Below, in pieces: positions 26,301 through 33,465 of a stretch of 64,000 nt of DNA (position 1 is the stretch's first letter; each line of letters begins with the position of its first letter). A program made the translations under genes and the position numbers. The notes below the pieces were generated by a model, which made no database searches, was not told where the DNA came from, and worked only from the letters and a program-made list of their open reading frames with translations. Source of the DNA: UBA11524 sp964383815 (lineage in GTDB: Bacteria > Bacillota > Clostridia > Christensenellales > Aristaeellaceae); the NCBI GenBank assembly GCA_964383815.1, contig CAYLIC010000001.1, positions 62,001 to 126,000 of the forward strand, given 5' to 3'.

Positions 26301-26379
26301 TCCCAACTCCCCTTTTCTTTTCAGGATGGTTCATCATATGCACAGGCTGGCAGCCTGGTGCAGAAGGAGGATAATCAAC

Positions 26380-27024
26380 ATGGAAATTACCGGCATTGGC
26401 AAGGAGATTCTGGTTCAGGGCCGGAAGCTGACCTTTTTCAACCAGCGGTGCAAAGGCTGGACGCACCCCTATCCCTATGAAAACAATGCGACCCTGTCCT
26501 CCGCCGGATGCGGCATTTTCTCCCTGTGCCACTGTGCCCAGTGGCTGACAGGCCAGGTGCAAATGCCGGAAAAGTGGGCAGACTTCTCCTGTGCCAATGG
26601 CGGACGCGGGGACGATGGAACCGACAGGCCTGCCCTGCTCCACGCCCTGATGGCAACGGGCACGAACACCCTGCTGGGCCTGCGCTATGAGGAGGACGGC
26701 CTGCGAAACGACAGGGACAGGCTCTTTTCCTTCCTGCTCCATGGTGAAGGCGTTGCCATGTGCAACCTGCGGGTGGGGCACATCGTTGCCCTGGTGGGTG
26801 CCCGGGAAAAGAATGGCTTGCGCCAGGTTCTTGCCATTGACAGCTACAGCGAAAGCGCGGATAACCGCCTGTGCGACCATGTACTGGAAACCATTCCCGG
26901 CAGTGAAATCATCCACACCATTGCCAACAAGGGCGGTGTGCAGGTGGGCCTGGGCGTTTCCTACGCTGCCTATTGGGTGGATGCCGACCTGCCCCGGGAC
27001 TTCAACCTGCTGTACCATTTATAA
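26380..27024 (+). CDS. C39-like papain-fold cysteine peptidase, cytoplasmic
   Basis: 214 aa. AAGGAGG sits nine bases before the ATG. The pattern fits the peptidase C39-like family: nucleophile Cys44 in AGCGIFSLCH, His134 in VGHIVALVG and Asp153 in AIDSYSES. Unlike most members it has no signal peptide, membrane segment or linked ABC transporter. The substrate is unknown. It is followed 18 nt later by an aldose epimerase gene, likely the same transcript. Confidence 0.7.
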   Translation: MEITGIGKEILVQGRKLTFFNQRCKGWTHPYPYENNATLSSAGCGIFSLCHCAQWLTGQVQMPEKWADFSCANGGRGDDGTDRPALLHALMATGTNTLLGLRYEEDGLRNDRDRLFSFLLHGEGVAMCNLRVGHIVALVGAREKNGLRQVLAIDSYSESADNRLCDHVLETIPGSEIIHTIANKGGVQVGLGVSYAAYWVDADLPRDFNLLYHL

Positions 27025-27042
27025 GGAAAGGATGGATATTCT

Positions 27043-27930
27043 ATGGAACGTGTCAAGCTCACCTGCGGCGACGCCACAGCGGAGATTCAGCTTCGCGGCG
27101 GACAGATTGCCTCCTTCAAAACCGCATCGGGCCGTCAGGTTATCTGGCAGGCCGATCCTGCCGTTTGGGCCCAGCATGCGCCGGTGCTCTTCCCCATCTG
27201 CGGCTCGGTGAAGGATGGACAGATTGGCATTGGGGGAAAAATGTACCCCATGACCAAGCACGGCTTTACCAGAGACCCTGTGTTTCAGGTAGCCAAGCTG
27301 GGCGACGACTTTGTGGAGCTGGTGCTGACCCCCACGGAGGAAAGCCGCCCCATGTACCCCTTCGACTTTGTGCTCCATGTAACCTACACCCTGCAGGAAA
27401 ACGGCTTCACCACCACCTTCCTGGTGGAAAACCGCTCGGACAGGGTGATGCCCTTCTGCGTGGGCGGTCACCCGGGCTTCGTTTGCCCCATGGAGGAAGG
27501 CGCCCGCTTTGAGGATTACCAGCTGGTTTTCCCCCAGGTGGAGGACGGCCTGAACGCCCTCGCGCCCGGCGGGTACCTGATTGACGGCGCGGAATATCTG
27601 CCCCAGCTGCGCAACAGCAACACGCTTCCCCTGTCCTACCAGCTGTTTGATGAGCGGGACGCGCTGATTTTTACCCAGCTGAAGAGCCGCAGCGTTGATC
27701 TGGTGCACAAGGACAGCGGCAAGGGTATCCACTTTGCCTTCCCCAAGATGGAGGTTCTCGCCGTGTGGACAAAGCCCGGCGCCCATGCGCCCTACCTGTG
27801 CCTGGAGCCGTGGCACGGCATGCCCGGCCAGGTGACGGAATCCGGCAATTTTGAGGACAAGCCCTTTGCCACCCTGCTCCAGCCCGGCCGGTGCTACAAG
27901 ACCTGGTTCACCGCCACGGTGATGGAATAA
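27043..27930 (+). CDS. Aldose 1-epimerase family protein (LacX-like)
   Basis: 295 aa, a single galactose-mutarotase-like beta-sandwich. The conserved LRGGQIASF start, KHGFTRD (catalytic His region) and FCVGGHPGF with a second His are visible; a Glu in LEPWHGMPG fits the catalytic base. These proteins interconvert anomers of sugars or sugar phosphates. It could work with galT but is 22 kb away. It ends at a strong hairpin. Confidence 0.88.
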   Translation: MERVKLTCGDATAEIQLRGGQIASFKTASGRQVIWQADPAVWAQHAPVLFPICGSVKDGQIGIGGKMYPMTKHGFTRDPVFQVAKLGDDFVELVLTPTEESRPMYPFDFVLHVTYTLQENGFTTTFLVENRSDRVMPFCVGGHPGFVCPMEEGARFEDYQLVFPQVEDGLNALAPGGYLIDGAEYLPQLRNSNTLPLSYQLFDERDALIFTQLKSRSVDLVHKDSGKGIHFAFPKMEVLAVWTKPGAHAPYLCLEPWHGMPGQVTESGNFEDKPFATLLQPGRCYKTWFTATVME

Positions 27931-27951
27931 ACCCTGTATAAGCATGAATAA

Positions 27952-27999
27952 AACCCTCCTTGCCATGCCAACATACTGGCAGCAGGGAGGGTTCTTTTT
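27952..27999 (+). terminator. Hairpin after the aldose epimerase gene
   Basis: Stem aaccctcc (27952-27959) / ggagggtt (27986-27993), then cTTTTT. The GGAGG in its 3' arm could also serve as Shine-Dalgarno for the short frame at 28001. Confidence 0.75.
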
Positions 28000-28000
28000 C

Positions 28001-28114
28001 ATGATATGGAAGGTGATGTACCGCTACTGGCGCAGGCGCTGGGCGCTGCACACACGCATGCGGGATTTTGAGCGCAACGGCATGCGCTGCACCCTGGGCT
28101 GGCGCAGGTGGTGA
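28001..28114 (+). CDS. Candidate 37-aa Trp/Arg-rich microprotein
   Basis: Starts MIWKVMYRYWRRRWA and ends LGWRRW: strongly basic with five Trp. GGAGG lies ten bases upstream, inside the 3' arm of the terminator hairpin, so translation would require readthrough or an opened hairpin. Its stop abuts the stop of the convergent gene with no gap. No family recognised; short and unproven. Confidence 0.35.
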   Translation: MIWKVMYRYWRRRWALHTRMRDFERNGMRCTLGWRRW

Positions 28115-28747
28115 TTACGCCTGCTCGTCCTCAATGGTGATTTCCGGTGCCTTGGGTTCCCCGGGCAGGTCGTCCTCCAGTGGCGCAGGCTCCTGGGCAG
28201 GCTCCTCCGCCACATGGATGGTGGGCACCTGATTGTCCTCGTTCACCGCAGGCGCTTCCTGGGCAGGCTCCTCCTGCTCGGTTTCTTCCATCCTGGGCTT
28301 CATGGCCCGGGTCAAGGCCTCAATGCCGTCTTCCAGCTTGTTGCCCAGCTTCTTGAAGGTGGAACCCATGGCATCCACTGCGCTGTCGATTTTCTCTCCA
28401 ATGGGCTTGCCTTCGTCCTGGGGCTTTTCTTCAGCGGGCTGTGCCTGGTCGGCAGGCTCCTCGCTCTTCACGCCGGCAACCTTTTCCACCCGGATAGCGT
28501 TCAACGCCTCGTCCAGCTGGCTCAGTTCCTGCAGCAGGGAGTCCAGCGGCTCCGGCAGGCTCTCACCCTTTTGCCACATTTCGTAGCACTGGGCGCTCAG
28601 ATTGGAGAGAATCTCCCGGCGGCGGTTCACCAGGTTCATTTCATCCACCTTATATTTGGTGTTGCTGGCAATGCTGGAGGCCGTGTTGCTGATGGCCTCC
28701 ATGCTCTTCAGCCAGATGCCCTTCAGGCTCTTTCCGATCTCTGCCAT
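28115..28747 (-). CDS. Uncharacterised acidic protein with N-terminal helical domain
   Basis: 210 aa. Residues 1-90 are helical and heptad-like (GKSLKGIWLKSMEAIS to LLQELSQLDEAL); the middle has a second amphipathic helix and the rest is Glu/Pro/Ala-rich low complexity, probably disordered. No signal or membrane segment. AAGGAG precedes the chosen ATG. Similar short coiled-coil proteins occur in Clostridia but I know no function. It appears monocistronic. Confidence 0.75.
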   Translation of the reverse strand: MAEIGKSLKGIWLKSMEAISNTASSIASNTKYKVDEMNLVNRRREILSNLSAQCYEMWQKGESLPEPLDSLLQELSQLDEALNAIRVEKVAGVKSEEPADQAQPAEEKPQDEGKPIGEKIDSAVDAMGSTFKKLGNKLEDGIEALTRAMKPRMEETEQEEPAQEAPAVNEDNQVPTIHVAEEPAQEPAPLEDDLPGEPKAPEITIEDEQA

Positions 28748-28826
28748 GAAACAGTCACTCCTTTTCATTTCATGTTACTATACTAGTTCTGTTTCCCGGG
28801 TGGTTTTCCTGCCTTCTCATCAAAAA

Positions 28827-29690
28827 TTAACGAAACAGCAGCAGCTTTCCCTGCATGATTTGAAAATTCGCCTCGTCCATGGGGATAATCTCCCCGTCCA
28901 CGTTCAGCCGCATACCCTCCGAAAGGATGCGCATGGTGCTGCACCGCTTGTGGGTGGTGACGCGGAAGCGGTCGATGTGCCCAAGCATCAGGCCGGGCAG
29001 GTAAAAGGGAATCTTCCACCTGGGTTTTGTTTCCACAATCACCATGTCCAGCAGGCCATCATCCGGCTGTGCATCCGGGCAGATGGGAATGCCGCCGCCA
29101 ATGTACCTCCCATTGGCAATGGAGCACAGCAGCACGTCCCGCTCCTGGGTAACACCGTCTGCCGTGAAGCTCACATGCACAGGCCGGAAGGAGAATATGG
29201 CGCGAATCAGGCCAATCATGTACGGCAGAATACCCCGTGCATATTTTTTTGCCGCCTGGGTAAATTCCAGCGTCTGCACGTCGAAGCCTGTTCCGCACAC
29301 ATTCAGAAACATGCGGTCGTTCAGGCTGCCCACGTCAATGGGCTGTGGATTTCCCTTCAATATAATTTCCAGCGCCGCCAGCGGATCCTTGGGCAGGCCA
29401 ACGGACTTGATGAAGTCGTTCCCCGTGCCGGAGGGAATGATGCCCATGGGCACCCCGGTGCCTGCCATGCCGCAGGCCACCTCGCCACAGGTGCCGTCCC
29501 CGCCAACGGCGATAACGCCTGTGCACCCGGGCCTGGCGGCAGCCTCCCGGGCCAGGCGGGTGGCATCACCCGGGCCGGCAGTGTGGAGAATTTCATATTC
29601 CGCACGGCCCTCCAGGGCGGTTTTCAGCTTCTGTTCCGTTTTCAGGGCATAGCCGCTCCCTGCGGCTGGGTTAACAATCAGTGTAAGCAT
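28827..29690 (-). CDS. Diacylglycerol kinase-family lipid kinase (YegS/DagK-like)
   Basis: 287 aa. It begins with the catalytic domain motif LIVNPAAGSG and has GGDGT for nucleotide binding, IPSGTGNDF and a C-terminal beta domain with ANGRYIGGG and DGLLD. Members phosphorylate diacylglycerol or related lipids at the membrane surface. Start chosen at the ATG with AGAAGG eight bases upstream rather than nine codons earlier, where no Shine-Dalgarno exists. It may compensate for the missing dgkA near era, though this family (DagK type) is distinct from DgkA. Confidence 0.92.
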   Translation of the reverse strand: MLTLIVNPAAGSGYALKTEQKLKTALEGRAEYEILHTAGPGDATRLAREAAARPGCTGVIAVGGDGTCGEVACGMAGTGVPMGIIPSGTGNDFIKSVGLPKDPLAALEIILKGNPQPIDVGSLNDRMFLNVCGTGFDVQTLEFTQAAKKYARGILPYMIGLIRAIFSFRPVHVSFTADGVTQERDVLLCSIANGRYIGGGIPICPDAQPDDGLLDMVIVETKPRWKIPFYLPGLMLGHIDRFRVTTHKRCSTMRILSEGMRLNVDGEIIPMDEANFQIMQGKLLLFR

Positions 29691-29824
29691 CCCATACGCC
29701 TTCTTTCGTTCATACACACTCTATGCTATCCTATAATGAAGGATTTGTCAAAGGATTTTGTATGGAACGCTTGAAAATTCACGCTTTGGTCACATTTTCG
29801 CCCAAATGGGTTAAATCGCAATGT

Positions 29825-29842
29825 TGTGAATTTTTATGCAGA
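29825..29842. promoter_or_regulatory. ARG-box-like operator
   Basis: TGAAT-TTTT-ATGCA (29827-29840) matches the ArgR half-site pair TGAATwwwwATTCA at all but one position. It lies 20 bp upstream of the -35 of the amino acid transporter operon. Confidence 0.5.
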
Positions 29843-29859
29843 AATTTTGCAAAAACCCC

Positions 29860-29888
29860 TTGACATTCTGCATAAAGGGGTATATAAT
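29860..29888 (+). promoter_or_regulatory. Promoter of the amino acid ABC transporter operon
   Basis: TTGACA (29860-29865), 17-bp spacer, TATAAT (29883-29888): consensus sigma-A. Confidence 0.92.
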
Positions 29889-29922
29889 CCAATCATTCCA
29901 AAAAACAAGGAGGCTAACCCAC

Positions 29923-30690
29923 ATGAAGAAGTTTGTTGCACTGATCGCCGCTCTGATGATGGTACTCTCCTGCACCGCCGCCCTGGCCGATGACACCATC
30001 ATCGTTGCCCTGAACCCCGAGTATCCTCCCTTCGAGTATGTTGAAGGCGATGACATCTGCGGCTATGACGCCGACTTGATCAGGGCCATTGCCGACAAGG
30101 CTGGTTTCGCCATTGAGTTCGAGGCTATGGAGTATGCTTCCGTTATCAGCTCCGTTGCTGCCAACCCCAACTGCATCGGTGTTTCCGGCATTTCCATCAC
30201 CGATGAGCGCAAGCTGACCGTCAGCTTCTCCGATCCCTACATCAACGCTGGCCTGGTGGTCATCGTGAAGGCTGACAGCGACTTTGCCAAGGCTGAGGCC
30301 CCCAAGGCTGCTGACCTGGCTGGCAAGACCATCGGCGTGCAGCTGGGCACCACCAGCGACACCTCTGCCGAGGCCATTACCGGCCTGGAGAACGTGGCCC
30401 AGTATTCCACCTTCCTGGACGCGCTGATGGATCTCCAGGGCAACAAGCTGGATGCTGTTATCGTTGACAAGCCCGTTGGTCAGGCCCTGATGGCTTCCCT
30501 GAAGGATGACACCCTGGTCATGGTTGATGTGGAAGACCTGGCTGCCGACTGGTACGGCATTGAGGTGAACAAGAACAACACCGAGCTGCTGGAGAAGATC
30601 AACAATGCCATGGCTGCTCTGACGGAGGAAGGCTTCTTCGAGGAGCTGAACACCAAGTACTTCGGTGCTGAGGAAGCTGCCGCCGAGTAA
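29923..30690 (+). CDS. Polar amino acid ABC transporter, substrate-binding protein
   Basis: 255 aa, family 3 solute-binding protein. A signal peptide (about 1-22, ending ALADD) precedes a domain with NPEYPPFEYVEGDDICGYD, SDPYINAGLVVIV and VGVQLGTT-like segments. A Cys before the cleavage site is not in a good lipobox. AAGGAGG precedes the ATG. It is the first gene of a binding protein-permease-ATPase operon with an ARG-box-like site upstream, so a basic amino acid or cystine is a plausible ligand; not certain. Confidence 0.93.
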   Translation: MKKFVALIAALMMVLSCTAALADDTIIVALNPEYPPFEYVEGDDICGYDADLIRAIADKAGFAIEFEAMEYASVISSVAANPNCIGVSGISITDERKLTVSFSDPYINAGLVVIVKADSDFAKAEAPKAADLAGKTIGVQLGTTSDTSAEAITGLENVAQYSTFLDALMDLQGNKLDAVIVDKPVGQALMASLKDDTLVMVDVEDLAADWYGIEVNKNNTELLEKINNAMAALTEEGFFEELNTKYFGAEEAAAE

Positions 30691-30709
30691 ACCCTTTCGT
30701 AAACTCACA

Positions 30710-30736
30710 GCCGTAGAGAGTTCCCTTCTCTACGGC
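30710..30736 (+). terminator. Intercistronic hairpin after the binding-protein gene
   Basis: Perfect stem gccgtagaga (30710-30719) / tctctacggc (30727-30736), followed by only attt. Likely stabilises the binding-protein mRNA or lowers downstream expression. Confidence 0.65.
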
Positions 30737-30785
30737 ATTTCCCCTGTTATGCCAGGAACAACAAACCTTTGTGTGGAGGACGAAC

Positions 30786-31592
30786 GTGGAAAGCATTTCG
30801 ATTTTCGAGCAATGGTGGCTGCGCATCTCCCCTGCGGTGGAGGCCAACACGCTCAACTTCGGGCAGTATCTCTACAAGGAGATTTACCTGAACGTTATCA
30901 AGGATGACCGCTGGTTTCAGTACCTGAAGGGCCTGGGCGTCACCCTGGAGGTATCCTTCTTTGCCATTCTGGTAGGCCTGATTCTGGGCACCCTGCTGGC
31001 CATTCTCCGCCTGCCCATGGTGACGGAATACAGCGCCAGGGGCAAAGGTTTCTGGGCCAACGTGGGCTCATTCTGCCTGAAGTGCCTGTCCAAGCTGGCA
31101 ACGGGCTATGTGAACCTGATCCGCGGCACGCCTCTTCTGCTGCAGGTGCTGATCATCAACTTTGGCATTTTCGGCTCTATCCGCATTGAAAAGGTCATTA
31201 TCGGCGTCATTGCCTGTGGCCTGAACAGTGCGGCCTATGTGGCGGAGATTGTCCGCGGCGGCATTATGTCCGTGGAAAAGGGGCAGATGGAGGCCGGTCG
31301 TTCCCTGGGCTTTGGCAGCATTCGCACAATGATGTACATCATCCTGCCTCAGGCAGCCAAGTCCGCCCTACCCTCCATGTGCAATGAGTTTATCTCCCTG
31401 ATCAAGGAAACCTCCATCCTGTCCTACATTGCGCTGACCGAGCTGACCAAGGCTGGCGACTACATCCGCTCCCGTACCTATTCTGCCTTTACGCCCTACA
31501 TCGTGTCCGGTTTGCTATACCTTATCGTTGTCCTGGTGCTGACCCGGCTCATCGGTAAGCTGGAAAGGAGGCTGCGCAACAGTGATCACTGA
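30786..31592 (+). CDS. Polar amino acid ABC transporter, permease
   Basis: 268 aa from a GTG start with GGAGGA five bases upstream. It is a HisM/GlnP-type inner membrane permease with about five helices; the EAA loop is seen as EAGRSLGFGSIRTM. The N-terminal 55 residues before the first helix are longer than usual. It overlaps the ATPase gene by 11 nt. Confidence 0.93.
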   Translation: MESISIFEQWWLRISPAVEANTLNFGQYLYKEIYLNVIKDDRWFQYLKGLGVTLEVSFFAILVGLILGTLLAILRLPMVTEYSARGKGFWANVGSFCLKCLSKLATGYVNLIRGTPLLLQVLIINFGIFGSIRIEKVIIGVIACGLNSAAYVAEIVRGGIMSVEKGQMEAGRSLGFGSIRTMMYIILPQAAKSALPSMCNEFISLIKETSILSYIALTELTKAGDYIRSRTYSAFTPYIVSGLLYLIVVLVLTRLIGKLERRLRNSDH

Positions 31593-32325
31593 TACCGTTA
31601 TTTCCGTCTGCGGGCTGGAAAAGCACTTTGACGATGGCAAGCTCAAAGCCCTGCGCGGCGTTGATGCCGAAATTGGCAGGGGTGAGGTGGTGGTGGTCAT
31701 CGGGCCTTCCGGCTCGGGCAAGTCCACCTTCCTCCGCTGCCTGAACCTGCTGGAGACGCCCACCCAAGGCACCGTGTCCGTGGAGGGTGTTGACATCACC
31801 AATCCCAGGGTGAACATCAACCTTCACCGGCAGAAGATGGGCATGGTGTTCCAGCACTTCAACCTGTTCCCCCATATGACCATCCTGAAAAACATGACGC
31901 TGGCACCCATGAAGCTGCTGAAGAAGAGCAAGGCGGAGGCTGAGGAAAAGGCCATGTCCCTGCTGAAGCGCGTGGGCCTGGCAGACCGTGCCAACGCCTA
32001 CCCCAACCAGCTCTCCGGCGGGCAGAAGCAGCGCATTGCCATTGTCCGCGCCCTGTGCATGGAGCCGGAGGTCATGCTCTTTGATGAGCCCACCTCCGCC
32101 CTCGACCCGGAAATGGTTGGCGAGGTGCTGGACGTGATGAAGCAGCTGGCTAATGAAGGCATGACCATGGTGGTGGTTACCCACGAAATGGGCTTTGCCC
32201 GTGAGGTTGCCCACCGGGTTATCTTCATGGATGAAGGCCGCATTATTGAGGAAGGCACGCCAGAGGATATTTTCGATTATCCCCAGCAGCAGCGCACCCG
32301 GGATTTCCTGCGGAAGGTGCTCTAA
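31582..32325 (+). CDS. Polar amino acid ABC transporter, ATP-binding protein
   Basis: 247 aa, GlnQ/ArtP type. GTG start with AAGGAGG upstream, inside the permease gene. Walker A GPSGSGKST, Q-loop FQHFNLFPHMT, signature LSGGQKQRIAI, Walker B VMLFDEPTSALD and the H-loop VTHEMGFAR are all intact. It powers uptake together with the two upstream products and ends at a hairpin terminator. Confidence 0.95.
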   Translation: MITDTVISVCGLEKHFDDGKLKALRGVDAEIGRGEVVVVIGPSGSGKSTFLRCLNLLETPTQGTVSVEGVDITNPRVNINLHRQKMGMVFQHFNLFPHMTILKNMTLAPMKLLKKSKAEAEEKAMSLLKRVGLADRANAYPNQLSGGQKQRIAIVRALCMEPEVMLFDEPTSALDPEMVGEVLDVMKQLANEGMTMVVVTHEMGFAREVAHRVIFMDEGRIIEEGTPEDIFDYPQQQRTRDFLRKVL

Positions 32326-32336
32326 AATTGTGAAAG

Positions 32337-32373
32337 ACCCCGGTGGAAGGCCTTGCCAACCATCGGGGTTTTG
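32337..32373 (+). terminator. Terminator of the amino acid transporter operon
   Basis: Stem accccggtgg (32337-32346) / ccatcggggtt (32360-32370) followed by TTTT. Confidence 0.8.
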
Positions 32374-32483
32374 TGTTATCATAAAGCCAGAAACTTTTTT
32401 CGACATTTTTCCGTTTATCGTGAACAAAATGGGCCACTGATTCGTCTAATAGGTGAAACCCAAGGGAAAGCGGAGGTGTTACC

Positions 32484-32888
32484 ATGCAGAACGATTCCAT
32501 GACTGTCCGCGGCTATACGCCGGACCAGCAAACCGGGCGGATGAACACCATGCCCTATCAGCCCCAGGAAGCCTCCCGGGCAAAAAGCCTGTGGCAGCAG
32601 CTAGATCCTTCCGCTGTGGCGCTGCTGGCAGCGTGCTTGCTGGGCCTTGCCTATGCACTGTATGTCACCATTTCCTTCTGGTGGCTGGCGCCTGTGCTCC
32701 CGCACCTGATTGTCACCTGGGTGGTGCTTTTGCTCAATGGCGCCGCCATGTTCCTGGGCCAGCGGCGGCTTATGCTGCTGGCAGGCATTGGGTACATTGT
32801 GGCCATGCTGTTGTTTATCAACTACATGTACCTGCTTATCCCCCAGGTGGTGCTGTGCCTTTTCGCCTGGTGGAAGGCCGGTAACTGA
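32484..32888 (+). CDS. Membrane protein of unknown function
   Basis: 134 aa. A polar N-terminus of about 40 residues is followed by three to four hydrophobic segments, ending LLIPQVVLCLFAWWKAGN. GGAGGTG precedes the ATG. No family recognised. It has its own terminator and stands before cwlJ. Confidence 0.75.
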   Translation: MQNDSMTVRGYTPDQQTGRMNTMPYQPQEASRAKSLWQQLDPSAVALLAACLLGLAYALYVTISFWWLAPVLPHLIVTWVVLLLNGAAMFLGQRRLMLLAGIGYIVAMLLFINYMYLLIPQVVLCLFAWWKAGN

Positions 32889-32906
32889 TTCATTCGCTCC
32901 CCTGTC

Positions 32907-32937
32907 GGCGCGTGCGCGGTGCATGCGCCGCTTTTTT
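32907..32937 (+). terminator. Terminator after the membrane protein gene
   Basis: Stem ggcgcgtgc (32907-32915) / gcatgcgcc (32921-32929) with one G-T pair, then gcTTTTTT. Confidence 0.8.
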
Positions 32938-32969
32938 GTGCCATATGCTCCACCATGGAGGTGATTTCC

Positions 32970-33398
32970 ATGACGGATTTGGAGCTGTTCGCCCGGCTGA
33001 TTCAATGCGAGGCCGGCGGCGAGGGCGACAGCGGCATGCGGGCCGTTGCCAGCGTGGTGATGAACCGGGTTCGCACCCGCACTGGCGAATACGGGCGCTA
33101 CAACACCATTCGGGATGTGATCTACCAGGCAGGCCAGTTCAACTGCGCCCGCACGGAGCTTGCCGGGGAACCCAACCTGCAGAACGTGTACAACATGAAT
33201 CCCGGCCAGGTGCATTACGATATTGCCCAGTGGGCCATTGATGGTGGCAGGCTTGCCAACCTGTGGCAGGCCCTGTGGTTCTACAATCCCTATTCCCCAA
33301 CCTGCCGCAGCAATTTTCCCTCCGCTGTGGGGTATTTTGTCATTCGCATTGGCAACCACTGCTTTTACAATCCGGCTGAGGCCTACGCGGAAACCTGA
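32970..33398 (+). CDS. cwlJ: Spore cortex-lytic hydrolase CwlJ (SleB/CwlJ family)
   Basis: 142 aa, the same length as Bacillus CwlJ. It cleaves muramic-lactam-containing cortex during germination. The catalytic Glu is in LIQCEAGGEG; VASVVMNRVRT, VIYQAGQF and FYNPYSPTC are typical. It has no signal peptide, as expected for a mother-cell coat protein. GGAGGTG seven bases before the ATG decides the start; 17 extra codons upstream run through the previous terminator. I see no gerQ next to it. It supports sporulation ability. Confidence 0.93.
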   Translation: MTDLELFARLIQCEAGGEGDSGMRAVASVVMNRVRTRTGEYGRYNTIRDVIYQAGQFNCARTELAGEPNLQNVYNMNPGQVHYDIAQWAIDGGRLANLWQALWFYNPYSPTCRSNFPSAVGYFVIRIGNHCFYNPAEAYAET

Positions 33399-33465
33399 TT
33401 TCATCCGGCACTGGTGCAATGGGCAAAACTGTGATACAATAGCACCTGACAAAGGAGGATGACCC

